A stretch of 64,000 nucleotides of DNA from Cyanophora paradoxa (Eukaryota; Glaucocystophyceae; Cyanophorales; Cyanophoraceae): contig QPMI01000071.1 in the NCBI GenBank assembly GCA_004431415.1, positions 1 through 64,000 on the forward strand. Reading direction: 5' to 3'. This document shows, piece after piece, positions 40,937 to 53,308 of the stretch. The first letter of the stretch is position 1. Every line of letters begins with the position of its first letter. Under the pieces are notes generated by a model, which worked only from the letters and a program-made list of their open reading frames with translations, did no database searches and had not been told where the DNA came from. Position numbers and translations under genes: made by a program.

Positions 40937-42212
40937 ACGTCGGACGCGTATACGTGCATGTACGCGTACGTATAGCGCGTATACGGCCGCAACCATAGCC
41001 AGTCGAGCTAACGTACGCGAAGTACTCAGCCGAGTCCCAGTACGAGTAAACTTGTAAATGAAATGAATCAAAATCGTCCTCGTCGAGCTCGAGCTCGAGA
41101 GAGTGTGTCGCGGTCGCGGCCGATAGCGATAGCACAACGCGAGCACGTCCGCGCGCGGCGTGGGCGTCGGCCCTCGGCAGGCCGGCGCCCCACGCACAGG
41201 CCTAAGGTCGGCGCGCGCGCGACCATGGGCGGCGCGCCCTCGAGCTCGAGCTCGAACGCGAGCTGGCGGCGCCTGGCGCTCGCGGCGGGCGCGGCGGAGC
41301 GCGGACGCGCGCGCAATTCGTGTCTCAGCGCGGGACAGCGCCGGCGGATGGCTATAGGCTATAGCTAGCGCTGGCGCCGCCGGGCCGGCCGCGTCGGCGC
41401 GGGGCCCGGGGGCTCGAGCTCGGCGCCTCGCCCCGGACTTCGAGCGCCCGCGGCCGGCGCAGCACTAGTACGTATACTGGGATCCGGACCGCCGGCGCCG
41501 GACCGGCTGCAGGGGCCGGGCCGCGGCCGCCGGGCTCGGCGTCGCGCGCGGCGACATCGATCTCAGGAGTCCCGCGCCCGTTGCCGGGCCACTCCGAGCC
41601 CCTAGGCAAAGCGGCCTCGCCTCCGTGACAGATCTAGCCATAGACGGCCGCGGCCCGCGCCGCGGGCCGCGCGCGGGCCGGCGGGCGGCGGGCGGAGGCG
41701 ATTGCGACCCTAGATGGTTCGCCCTCGGCTCCGTGACAGTGACTCAGTGACTCTACCGGTACGGCGGTACCGTCTCTACGGCGGAGTCTACGCCGACTCG
41801 ACGTGCGACGTCGACGTCGACTCTCTCGCCGAGTCCCGGCCCCGGGTCCGGGTCCGACGTCGACGCCGACTCGACGTCGACGGTCGCCGAGTAACATCAC
41901 TGTACAGTGTACATATATACTATGATACTCAGGCTATGATATATATGTACACCATAGTCGAGCTCGAGCGGCCGTCGGACCGCGAGTACTACGGTACGAG
42001 TTCCGAAGTTCGAATTCGAAGAACTGATCATGATGCGCATGCGCATTCAATGATTCAATGATATCGATCATGATCATGATCATGATTGCGCATGCGCCGT
42101 GCACATGTACTAGGTACGTCATCATCGGCGTCATGATGATATGGATGCCATGATGCGCATCACGCGCGCGACGGGTACCGGGCGTACTACCGGCCCGGCG
42201 GTGGTCCAGCTA
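40937..42212. other. Palindrome-rich non-coding region, copy 2
   Basis: Counterpart of 6738-8016, with the two single modules at 41600-41631 and 41708-41739. No gene seen. Confidence 0.5.
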
Positions 42213-42362
42213 GTGCAGTCGACGTCGCGTTGAAGTTCACGCGACGGGTGGTCCGGTGCAGTCGCGTTGAAGTTCACGCGACGGGTGGTGCTGTGCAGTC
42301 GCGTTGAAGTTCACGCGACGGGTGGTCCGGTGCAGTCGCGTTGAAGTTCACGCGACGGTCCA
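42213..42362 (+). repeat. Four-unit tandem hairpin repeat, copy 2
   Basis: Same four 37-bp units and joining sequences as 8017-8165, unchanged between copies. Confidence 0.8.
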
Positions 42363-44289
42363 GGGCAAAACGAAATAATTTCGATCATGAAAATAATTCT
42401 ATTTTCCATGAATGACCCCCCGAGCCGGCGCGCGAGGGGCCCGAGGGCTCAGGTCTTTTATATGTTTTGAGCCCATGGGACACGCGCGAGGGGCTGCGCG
42501 AGGGGTCTTTTATATCATTTAGAATTAGATGTCGGCCAAAAATAGACCCGGCCGGGGGCCGGGACCGTAAAATATTTTTAATTTAATTGCCACGTATAAA
42601 AACGTACCGGAATTGCCGAGTCGATAAATTGCCGAGGCCAGCTAGACAATTAAATTGAGACAATTGCCAAGTTCTTCTATGGCGTCCTAAGAGAATCCCT
42701 ACCCCAAACAACATTGCCGTGTCGTTAAATTGCCGAATTCGGCGCGCGTATACGTCTCGGCAATTATTAATTACTAAGTTAATTAATATTTGCGGCAAGT
42801 TGCCGGCAACTACGCGGCCTACGCCGGCCGTAATGCGGCCGCGGTACTACCGTACGCGTAGTACGTATACAGCCCGGCCGCGGCCCGCCGTATACGTACT
42901 ACGTAGTAGTACGGTAGTACTACGTATACGCGGCGACCGCGGCGCCAGGCGCCGCCAGCTATAGCTATTAGCTACTAGCCTAGTAGGCTATAGCCTACAG
43001 CTGCGCTTCTGCGCTACAGCTTCACCCGGGCGGTCGGAGCTGTACGTATACTACTACGGTATACGTAACCGTCGCGACCGCCCGGTGCGGCGCGCGCGCC
43101 GGCCCCAGTCGATCCCAGACTCCGGCCAGGCTCCCGGCCGGGCCGGCCCTCGAACGGACCGTCGGACGCAGTGCGCGCCCGATTTGCCGGCGGGTAGAAT
43201 CTGGCAGTTCGCCTACCATTAGCTCGGGTCGAACGAGCGTCGATCCGAGCACCATGCATATATATATGCATATGCATGTCGATGGCGACGTCGACGGCCC
43301 ATCAAAGTGCGCATGCGTGGCGGGCCGAAGAACCGATCTGGACCCTCTGAGATGATGTTAGATCACTTTTCAAAGTTTCGCGCAGGACCCCGCCGACGGC
43401 ATTTTGATGGCTCACTCGACCGAGCCTCCCGGCCCGTCGGAGGCATGCTCTAATGCATCAAACGTTGATTACTGATCGCTCTCTTATTCGCCATCGAGGA
43501 GGACGATGATGGCTCGCGCGCCCGGCGGCCGCTCGGGCGCTCTAGATCTAGATCTGCGGCCAAGACGTTCCCCTCCGTGCCGCAGTGCGCTTTAGCGAGC
43601 GCGTGCACGCACTGTTGTCGTTCTGTAACGCATACCGCGCGGGTTGAACTCAAGATGGAGTTCTCGCCCGCACGGGGGGCTATGCGGCGTGCACAACGCG
43701 GAGACGCGCTTGCGGCCGTCCGCCGCCGCGGGCCCTCGCCCCGCCGCGCCCCGTTCCTCCCGGAGTCCAGCCCGCGCTGCCCGGCCACCGTCCGCCGCCC
43801 GCGGCCGCGGGCCCTCGCCCCGCCGCGCCCCGTTCCTCTAGCCCGCACTGCGGCCATCCGCCGCCGCGGGCCCTCGCCCCGCCGGCGCGCCGCGTCCCGT
43901 CCCTCCATCCCTCCCCCCTCCGGATCCGTACCTAGTCTCGCCCCCTGCGGCTTCCATTGTTCGCCACATTGCGACGGGAAGATAGGATTTCTAATTATAA
44001 AATGGAACAACGTTCTATAGCTATAGCTAGCTAGCTCCGAGGCTCTAGGGCTCTCTAGATATAGGAGTATGTAGTTCGCTTATCAATCGGGGCATGCGCA
44101 CCCCCTGCCTTTCCCTTTCCCCGACCCCAGAATCTGACTTTCTCTCTTCTTTTGCAATCAGAAAACCTCTTTACATACACGTTAACCAATCTGTAATAAG
44201 AAGAACAAGAACGTAATAAAAGTACAAGGTTTTTAATTGTCCGAAGAGTACTAGACTAGTTAAATTAAAGGGAAAGATAGAACGAAAGC
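42363..44289. other. AT-rich AATTGCC region and 3' flank of the AAA+ gene, copy 2
   Basis: 42570-42820 repeats the AATTGCC words. From 43020 this copy has longer G and C runs than copy 1. 44100-44289 is AT-rich and lies downstream of the minus-strand AAA+ gene. No gene supported. Confidence 0.45.
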
Positions 44290-47200
44290 CTAAATCATAC
44301 CATCAAATTGTCGCCGATCGGCCCGCTTGGTGCCTGGCGGGAGGAGTGTGATTCGAGCACGAGATGGACAGGAGGGCGGGTTCCGAACCGCGGGCGCATC
44401 CTCGTCGACCTCGTCGGCCTTGCGCTTGCGGCTGCTGGGGGGCGAGGTGTCGGGCGGCGTTGCTCCATCTTCTGCGCGAGGATCAAGGTTGGGGCGCGAG
44501 GCACGGGTCGGCACTGCATACCTTTCGGAGAGCCGACGGGCGTGGCGACCGGTACGGGGGCTTGGCGGGCGCCCCTGCCTCGGCCGCGTGCGGCTCCGCG
44601 CGCGCGCCCCCGGCCACGAGGTACTCTCCTCGCGGGAGCGGAGCTTTGGCGACCTCTACGCTTTTGCGGGGCTGTTGCCGGGTGCCCCACGGTCGCCGCC
44701 GATGCCGCGGGCGCAGACGCGGGCGCCGATGCAGGCGCCGCGGCCCCCGCCGCGTCCTCGGAACGCCTCCCTGCGCGCTTGCCCGTGCGAAATGCTTCGC
44801 ATTGCGCGAGGGACCGGTCCAGCGGCTCCTTCGGCTCCCCTCGGCGGACGGCCTGTTTCACGCTCTCGTAGTCGATGTCCTTTTTCCTGTCGTCCTGATT
44901 AAGCAAGAACGGGGCACGCGATGGGGACGGACCTGATTTCGTGGAGATGAACCCCGAAAACTTCCTCGAAGACCTGGTACGTGAAGCCCGCTGACATTGC
45001 GTCCGACGCGAGCTCGTCGAGGTTCTCGTCGGCGAAGCACTCCTCACGGAAGAGACGCTTGACCGACGGGGGGAGTCCCTTCTCCTGCCGCTTCTCGTTC
45101 TTCACATTGGCCGCCTCCTCCTGCTTGAACTTCATGATGGACTTGATGATCTCGCGGCGGAGTTTGGCGTCGGGTGGGGGCATGAAGATGCTGCGAACAG
45201 GGATTAAACGCGAACGAATACGCACAGGACGGCGTACTGCTTCCGGAAGCGACGAAAAAACTTGTCGTCCATGTTGAGCGGATAGTTGGTCGCGGCGACT
45301 ATAATCGGACCACGGCCGGGGTCGCCTGTGCGAACTCGCCGGTGCTCGACGTCGTTGTAGAGTTTGTCCACCGCCGTCGCAAACTAACACTCTGTGAGTC
45401 GCGGGAAACGTGCACGAGCACTCGAGCGTACCGTGTTCAGGACCTTCTGCTGCAGTTCGTCCGTCGACGGCTTGGAAGCTGGGACGGTCGTATCCACCTC
45501 GCTGGACCAGACGTTATTACGAGAGCGCCATATTTATCACAGGAATCGAGGGTGAACGCACTCTAACATAAAAACGACGTCCTGCATGTCGTGGGCGATG
45601 TTGAAGAACGCCTCGACGACCTTCTCGGATTGCCCGTACTGCTGCAAGATCAGGGATGGAGCGGGTGCGCCGGCGAACGGGCGAGCACGTATTCGTTGAT
45701 CTGGGACGGCTTGTACTCGAGGAAGCTGTACCCGATGCGGCGAGCGAGCTCGCGCGCGAACTGTGACTTGCCTGTGCCCTGCGCGACGCAAATCAGCGAG
45801 CGCGAAGCGGGCCCCCGCGCGGAATCACGGACCGGCGGGCCGAACAAGAGGACTCCAGTGGGCGAGAGGCGCTGAAGGGACGGCCACTCGTCCGCCGCCT
45901 CGTCTCCCTCGTCGGGGTCCAACCGGTTTGGACCGAGGGCCTGCTCGAGGTCTTCCATGGTCCCCTCCGGAACGACTGGCGACCGAGTCGGATAAGATTC
46001 ATCGAGGCGCGGGCGACACGCTCGCACCATAGGGATGCATGCTCGCGAGGCGCTCGTTGTCGATGAACGCCTTTTTGATGTTCTCCGCGGCCTCCGCCCT
46101 GAGCCCACACACCGCCTTGCCCCACGCCGTTTCGAAGTCCAACTTTCTGTCGGAGAACGTGAGAACGGATCGCCCCCCGCCGCGAGGTGCGGGCAAGAGG
46201 CACCGATCCATGTCGGGGGTCGGTCTTGGGCCATTGTGGTGCAGGTAGAGGGGGTTGTTCGGGTGGTAGATTGGGATCTCGGGGTCGAGGAGGCATGACA
46301 GAAGGGCGTCGTCGCCACGCAAGCCTTCCTCCGCCACGTGTGCTTCTAGCGACCTTCGGACGGTCTTGATGAGCTCATCTCCGCGCTCCGCCTTCTGCCG
46401 CCTACTCTCCTCGCTCTTCGACGCTCGACCGCCCTTGGGCGGGGGCGGGGGCGCGGCCGCCGCGCCGGAGCCGTCGGCGCCGCCCCCCGCCCCCCGGCGC
46501 GCGTGCTCCTCCACATCGAGGACCGCCTGCCCAAGAGAGAAGTTGGGCGCGTTGAGCTTCTTCACGTGCGTTCGCGTCGTCTTCGGGCCCATCATGCGCA
46601 GACAGGGAAACGCCCGGAGCGCCGCGCCGATCTTGCGAATCCGCAGAAGCTGCGCATGCGAGCGAGGCGTCAGGGTGGCGCCCGCGCCGACGAGCGGGAT
46701 CGGGGCGGACCACATCGACCAAATTCTTCTTCCCCTTTTCGATGTCGGTGTGGTTGACCGTCTTGTCGCGAAAGTCTTGGACCGTCCCCGTCGTTTCGAG
46801 GGAGAGCATCTTCGCCCAGTCGAGCTTGCCGCCCGGATCTCGATCGAAATCCGCTATCTTCTCCTCGACGAGGCCTCGAATCCGTTCGCTCAGGGTCTTG
46901 CTGCTCAACGACTCGACCGCTCGCCCCGCCTTCTTCTGCGCATCCTCCTCCTCTATCCGCCGACCCTCGTACTCGTAGAAAAGGACGACATACTGCGACG
47001 AAAGAGCTCGTCGGCGGGCAGAGTGGGAATGGGATTGGGAGGCGTTGTACCTGGCAAACCATCATAAAGGTCGCGGTGTTCTCCAGCTCGCCTGCCGTGA
47101 CGATGGAAGCGGCCGCCGACATGAACCGATCCAGCTCCCTGTACTTGCTCGGATCGTTCTTGATTTGCGAGATGAGATCCACAGGTGCGGAGGCGGCGAG

Positions 47201-48341
47201 CCCGCGCATGGCCGCGGACAGCTCGCCCGACGCGAACGGGTTGACGCTGACAATTGCGCTGTTGGAGGAGCTTTCGCTCGCATCCGCCACCACCGTGCCC
47301 GCTGGCGCCGGCGCCGTGCTCGACGACGGCAAGGCTGCGGCTGGCGAATGCTGAGGTGGTCGAGGGACGACCCGCCGAAAGCTGCCGAGCCAGCCATCCG
47401 CGAGATTCTCGACGATGACCTCCGCCCTGTACTCGACCGTCGCGTCGGCGCGACGCGTACGGCCCTTGCGCGGGCGGTCTTGATCATCGTCCGAATCGTC
47501 GCCAGCTTCTTCGGCCTGCTCGTCCTCCTCGTTCTCCTCGTTTTCTTCTCCTCCGTCGCCGTCGCCGGCCTTGCCGTCGCCGCCGTTCGCCTTCTTGGGA
47601 CCTTCTTTCTCCTGCCGGCGCTGCCCTTTCTCCGGCTTCGAATTCTTTTCGCGCGCCGCGGCCGAGTCGAACACGCGCTTGAACAGATCCCAACGCTGGT
47701 TCGCCGCCCGCTGCAGGCCCTCCGGAAGCCCCGCAGTGTCGTGGTACTTTGCACAGACGGAGCCTGTGTTCCCGAGATTGACGGCCTCGGGGACTCCTCC
47801 GCATGCGCTGCGCATCGAGCGGGTTACAACGAGACACTCTACACAGTCGGTACGATGCGCACCACTCCGCAATCGCGTTCCTGTAGCCGCGGAAGCGCTC
47901 GTCCGAGATGAAGCACGGAAGACACAATCGGCGTCGTGCGCCGCAGTCGGGCTTGCAGAACGAGACCGGGAGCAACAACACCTGCTTACATACGACACAA
48001 TGACCCTCCGCTGCGGATCGGCGTTAGCGGAGCACGGCGCGCCGCGGTGCTCGTCATAGCGCGCACCCGTCGACTGGGGCGGCGGGGCGGCGTTCGGCGG
48101 CTTCTGCGGACCTACGCTCCCGCCCGACTGCATCCGCTACGCGGAGCTTTCGCGTGGGCGGAGCTTTCACGGTACCCAGCCGGCCAAGCGGTGTCTCCCA
48201 TCTGCTAAGACGCGTTCCAGCCGGTCTGCCGCGTTTTTTCGTCCCTTTCGAGCATCGTTGAGCCCCCCTTTCAATTCCGGCCTCGCCCCGGATGAGGACG
48301 ACAGCATCGGCGAATTCGCGTGCGTTCGTCTCGTATGCAGC
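44290..48341 (-). CDS. Zinc-binding region plus AAA+ ATPase, at least ten short introns
   Basis: Reads from a helical exon (first base 48341) to a stop at 44290. A zinc-binding region follows: GHCVVCKQV, SFCKPDC, RRLCLPC, EWCASACGG. Next come an acidic tract (EENEENEEDEQ) and a helical middle, then an AAA+ core: VLLFGPPGTGKSQFARELA (Walker A), GQSEKVVEAFF, VVFMLDEVD (Walker B), VAATNYP (sensor 1), FFRRFRKH, then PPPDAKLRREI. The tail carries SRKRKADEVDED, a nuclear-localisation-like run. Walker A exists only after removing 45779-45832 (GPP|GTGKS), and Walker B only after removing 45502-45561 (D|EVD). Other introns include 45191-45237 and 48128-48175; donors are GTACCG, GTGCGC, GTCCGT or GTACGC, acceptors mostly GCAG. 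AAA+ proteins remodel complexes with ATP; target unknown. The first exon is unresolved, and one extra C near 48265 breaks the first helical exon. Confidence 0.72.
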
Positions 48342-48889
48342 CTGAAACGCGAGCGCGCATGTCGGCGCGCCCTTGCGTGCCCTAGCTCGCGAGCGCGAAC
48401 ATGAGAGGTCGAGCCCACATCGTGGTCCATGACACCCCCGGCCGTGCGTTACTGCTCCTCCTCGGCCCTCGAAAGCTTAAGATGACTCGCCATCCAACTT
48501 TGACACATACAGAAGCTCGCTCGAAACGTTCCTCGAAACCGGTGCAGTTACTGTGCCATGGGGCCTCCTTCCCGGAGTCCCCGCGGCCGTCACGGTGCCG
48601 CCCTGAATCCTTTCAGGGGCTCGACGCGGTCCGCCCGCCGCCACTCTTGACGCGCTCGCGCAGACGCCGATCGGGCTCGCGGCGAGGACGACGCCAAGCC
48701 CTGCGACGCGGTTCGGCTCGTCGCTCCTCGCGCGACCTGCGCCGGGTCGAAGCGACAGCTTATAATGCTTAGATACATGCCGCCGGGGCAGGCGGAGCTC
48801 TCAATGCGCACCTTGGGCGTCGTACGTCCGCTCCCCAACGCCCGTTTCGTACAGACTCTACTACAGAGTCATCCCGCCCGCGCAGATGG
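48342..48889. other. Upstream region of the AAA+ gene, copy 2
   Basis: Same as 13971-14495. The first exon of the AAA+ gene probably lies here on the minus strand, with the candidate MASHLKL frame around 48440-48483. Otherwise non-coding. Confidence 0.3.
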
Positions 48890-50355
48890 AGGTGGTGACT
48901 GAGCTCGCGGGGTACGAAGGAAACAGAACAGAACCCACCGCCGCCCTCCGCCGGCCCGTGCCCCCCGGCGGCCGTCATGGAGCGGCGGCGACTCCGTCTA
49001 GGACGTGGCGGCTGCGGTGCCGCGCGTACCCCCCGGCTGCCGTCACGGAGCGGCGGCGCGTCCCTCTAGGGCGGCGCGGCCGCGGCGCCGCGCGTACCCC
49101 CTCGGCCGTCACGGAGCGGCAGCGCCTCCGTCTACGGGGGGGGGGCGGCCGCGGCGCCGCGCGTAGCCCCTCGGCCATCACGGAGCGGCGGCGCCTCCGT
49201 CTAGGGCTCTCCCTCCACCAGCATCTCTTTCCTTCGAACCCCCCGCGGCGCGGTACGCCCCTCGCCCGACTCCGGCGCCGCCCTAGAGGGAACTGACTCG
49301 GCTCCGTGACGGGCGGCGGGGGTAGGTGCACCCCTCTTTCGTTCGTACCCCCGCGGCACGGTACGTCCCTCGCGCGACGCTGGCGCCGCCCTAGAGGGAA
49401 CTGACTCGGCTCCGTGACGGGCGGCGGGGGTAGGTGCACCTCTTTCCTTCGTACCCCCCGCGGCGCGGTACGTCCCTCGCGCGACGCCGGCGCCGCCCTA
49501 GAGGGAACTGACTCGGCTCCGTGACGGGCGGCGGGGGTAGGTGCACCTCTTTCCTTCGTACCCCCGGCGGCGCGGTACGCCCCTCGCGCGACGCCGGCGC
49601 CGCCCTAGAGGGAACTGACTCGGCTCCGTGACGGGCGGCGGGGGTAGGTGCACCTCTTTCCTTCGTACCCCCCGCGGCGCGGTACGTCCCTCGCCCGACG
49701 CCGGCGCCGCCCTAGAGGGAACTGACTCGGCTCCGTGACGGGCGGCGGGGTAGGCCCGTGTCTCTTTCCTTCGTACCCCCCGCGGCGTGGTACGTCCCTC
49801 GCCCGACGCCGGCGCCGCCCTAGAGGGAACTGACTCGGCTCCGTGACGGGCGGCGGGGGTAGGTGCACCTCTTTCCTTCGTACCCCCGGCGGCGCGGTAC
49901 GCCCCTCGCCCGACGCCGGCGCCGCCCTAGAGGGAACTGACTCGGCTCCGTGACGGGCGGGGGGGTAGGCCCGTGTCTCTTTCCTTCGTACCCCCGGCGG
50001 CGCGGTAAGCTCCTCGTGCTACCCAAACCCCTGAAGATGCCACTAAGATATATATAAAAAGCCAAATAGATAACGAGTACAACTCTCATCCCCGCCCGCG
50101 CAGATGGAGGAGCCCACCGAGCTCGCGGGTACGAAGGAAAGAGGACAGAGCCCACCGCCGCCCTCCACCGCCCGTACCCCCCTCGGCCGTCACGGAGCGG
50201 CGGCGCCTCCGTCTAGGGCGGGGCGGCCGCGGCGCCGCCCGTACCCCCCTCGGCCGTCACGGAGCGGCGGCGATTCCGTCTAGGGCGGGGCGGCCGCGGC
50301 GCCGCCCGTACCCCCCTCGGCCGTCACGGAGCGGCGGCGATTCCGTCTAGGGCGC
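48890..50355. repeat. Repeat locus 1, copy 2
   Basis: Same order as 14496-15975: four A units, seven B units of about 107 bp, AT spacer (TATATATAAAAAGCC at about 50048), three A units. Unit numbers have not changed between the two element copies; differences are single bases in C or G runs. Confidence 0.85.
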
Positions 50356-50698
50356 GGCCGATCTCCTCCCTCAACCGTGTACCCCCTCGACAACCTCCAC
50401 GCGGACGACGAGCCCTTTCCGCATACACGTGCCCTCGTTCGCTTCCACATGCCCTCTGCAACGCCTCTCCCGCCCCGTACCCCTCGATACCCCGGCCCGC
50501 CCGCCCAACTCCCGCCGTCGCTCGCGGATCGCGAGCCGACTGCGCGCGTTGTTCTCGAATATACGTGATTTGCGGATTCAACCGAAACGCTGGACGCGTG
50601 GGGCGGGGAAGGCGCTTTCGCTCGAATTCAACTGACGGCGTGCTTAAAGGCGGAGCAGACGGTCCCTGGACGCACATTTGCCATCGACCTCGACGATC

Positions 50699-51175
50699 AT
50701 GGAGGCCTCTACCGTCGTTCAAAACGCCGCCCGTCGCATCTCCAGCGCCCTCGTCGCCGGTCGACCGATCGCCCTCGCGCTCCGGACTCCGACCCTGCTC
50801 AAGCGCGTCGCCGAGGTCGTCGAGCCCGCCGTCGCCAGCCTCCTCGTGCGCGCACACGTCGTCGTACTGCCGGAGCCGCGCGGCCACTGGCTCGTCCGCA
50901 TCACCCCGCCCGGAGCTCAGGAGCCCGCCTCTTGGGGATCAGCGACCGAACTCCCCGCCTCCGAGAGCGCCGTCCTCGCCCTGCTCGCGGGGATTGAGAC
51001 CGTCGTCGCCCGCTTCGCGCGGGCCGAGGCGGACGAGCTCTCCGCAAAGATCCTCGCGGATCCGCGCATCGCGCACCTGCGGCGCCGCGTGGGCGTCACG
51101 CGCCAGGAGGTACCCGGAGCACCGAATTCGATCTTCTGTGTTTACGCGGTCGGCCGCGGCGCGAGCCGTAGTTGA
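50699..51175 (+). CDS. Unknown protein, 158 aa, intact
   Basis: ATG at 50699 after a TTAAAGG word about 55 bp upstream. The N-terminal half is helical and Ala/Val-rich (EASTVVQNAARRISSALVAG, then LLKRVAEVVEPAVASLLV). A strand-like middle follows (VVVLPEPRGHWLVRITPPG), then a second helical part (ESAVLALLAGIETVVARFAR), ending NSIFCVYAVGRGASRS. No motif recognised. It sits between repeat loci 1 and 2, so it may be expressed with, or act on, those arrays, which is speculation. The codon pattern, with a strong GC bias at third positions, looks genuine. Confidence 0.6.
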   Translation: MEASTVVQNAARRISSALVAGRPIALALRTPTLLKRVAEVVEPAVASLLVRAHVVVLPEPRGHWLVRITPPGAQEPASWGSATELPASESAVLALLAGIETVVARFARAEADELSAKILADPRIAHLRRRVGVTRQEVPGAPNSIFCVYAVGRGASRS

Positions 51176-51900
51176 CGCGTTCGTAGGCTCCGTACAGCTA
51201 GAAAACGCAGCGCTATAGCTACAGCCAGGCCGTGATGCAATAAGCTCGTCGACGTCTGTTTCGTAAATGCGTACCCCAAATCCGCTGATCATGGGAGCGA
51301 GCCGGGGCGAGCTCTGCGGCGAGCCGCGAGGCGCGTCGCTGTCTAGCGCTCGTTGCGGGCGTTTCGCTCGCACAGCGAGCGTCCAGCAGGCCACATCGGC
51401 GTGTCACCGGAACGTATCGTTGCAGCGCCCCCAGCGCGACGCAGATGCGGCGGTTGGGGTGAGAGAGCCGCGGATCGGAGACCTCGGCGGCTCGGATCGC
51501 CTCGGCTTCGTGCCCGGCGGCCGGCGGGTGTGGCGCGCGCGCGCCCGAGGTACTGTACCTTCGCCTCCGACCGCAACAGCTTCCGGACGATATTCGCGGT
51601 CGAAAAGTCGAGGAGATGGCGGAGGACTGGTGCGCCGTGCCATATGCATCGCGCCGCGCAGCGAGGTCGAGCGCCTTGATAGCTTACAACCGCGCAGGCC
51701 TGGGTCGTCCGGCGCGGACGAGCTCGAGGCCCGGCGGCCGCGGCCTCGATCGAGCGGGCTACGTGCGCGTTCTACCGACACGGCCCGAGCTCCGTGATAG
51801 GCGGCGTGGACCCACGCCGGACGGGCGCGCGGCCAATCTAAGCGGATCCGGAGTCGCGTTCGCAAGCTGTCGCCTTCGATACGATAGGTGCGCCCGTTGC
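51176..51900. other. Possible minus-strand exons, copy 2
   Basis: Counterpart of 16796-17525. The same two protein-like stretches lie in different minus-strand frames, plus GC-rich DNA with palindromes such as GAATTCGATC and TATAGCTATAG nearby. Unresolved. Confidence 0.25.
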
Positions 51901-53095
51901 TCAGCGCCGGCGTCCCGTTAGAGGGGCTTGACGCGGCTCCGTGACGGGCGGCGGGGGTAGGTGCACCCCTCCTTCGTTCGTACCCCGCGTAGGAGGTGAA
52001 TTCCGCGCCCGACGCCGACGCCGCCCTAGAGGGAACTGATGCGGCTCCGTGACGGGCGGCGGGGGTGGGCCCGTGTCTCTTTCCTTCATACCCCCGGCGG
52101 CGCGGTGAGCCCCTCGCCCGACGCCGGCGCCGCCCTAGAGGGAACTGATGCGGCTCCGTGACGGGCGGCGGGGGTGGGCCCGTGTCTCTTTCCTTCATAC
52201 CCCCGGCGGCGCGGTGAGCCCCTCGCCCGACGCCGACGCCGCCCTAGAGGGAACTGACGCGGCTCCGTGACGGGCGGCGGGGGTAGGTGCACCTCTTTCA
52301 TTCGTACCCCCGGCGGCGCGGTGAGCCCCTCGCCCGACGCCGACGCCGCCCTAGAGGGAACTGACGCGGCTCCGTGACGGGCGGCGGGGGTAGGTGCACC
52401 CCTCCTTCGTTCGTACCCCCGCGGCACGGTACGTCCCTCGCGCGACGCCGACGCCGCCCTAGAGGGAACTGACTCGGCTTCGTGACGGGCGGCGGGGGTA
52501 GGCCCGTGTCTCTTTCCTTCGTACCCCCCGCGGCGCGGTACGTCCCTCGCCCGACGCCGGCGCCGCCCTAGAGGGAACTGACGCGGCTCCGTGACGGGCG
52601 GCGGGGTAGGCCCGTGTCTCTTTCCTTCGTACCCCGGTGACGCGGTAAGCTCCTCGTGTCACCCATATCCCCTGAAGTTGTCACTAAGATATATATAAAA
52701 AGCCAAATAGATAACGAGTACAACTCTCATCCCCGCCCGCGCAGATGGAGGAGCCCACCGAGCTCGCGGGGTACGAAGGAAAGAGGACGGAGCCCACCGC
52801 CGCCCTCCGCCGCCCGTGCCCCCCTCGGCCGTCACGGAGCGGCGGCGATTCCGTCTAGGGCGGGGCGGCCGCGGCGCCGCGCGTACCCCCCTCGGCCGTC
52901 ACGGAGCGGCGGCGATTCCGTCTAGGGCGGGGCGGCCGCGGCGCCGCCCGTACCCCCCTCGGCCGTCACGGAGCGGCGGCGATTCCGTCTAGGGCGGGGC
53001 GGCCGGGGCGCTGCCCGTACCCCCCTCGGCCGTCACGGAGCGGCGGCGATTCCGTCTAGGGCGGGGTGGCCGGGGCGCCGCCCGTACCGTGTACC
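51901..53095. repeat. Repeat locus 2, copy 2
   Basis: Same as 17526-18700: seven B units, AT spacer (TATATATAAAAAGCC at about 52689), five A units. Confidence 0.85.
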
Positions 53096-53262
53096 CCCTC
53101 TTCGGCCATCGCGGTACTTCCTTCCCGCCATCGCAACGCATATACCAAGCAATAACTCGCGTACACGCACAGGAGCGGGCGCTTTCCGCCGTCACGGAGC
53201 GGATGTGAATCCTCCAAGGCCTGGGTCGGCTCTGTCGAGCGCGTGAGCGAGCCGCCCCCCGC

Positions 53263-53294
53263 CCCTAGGACAATTGCCCGTCGCTCCGTGACAA
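53263..53294 (+). promoter_or_regulatory. Single bipartite module, copy 2
   Basis: CCCTAGG-N13-GCTCCGTGACAA, the counterpart of 18871-18902, just beyond the stop of the recombinase gene at 53309. Confidence 0.55.
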
Positions 53295-53308
53295 TACCGA
53301 TCCTTCGC

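Noticed and set aside
46670-48133. A 487-codon frame as a complete gene
   Set aside because: It reads through several introns of the AAA+ gene and its ATG lies inside one of them (GGATGCAG acceptor).
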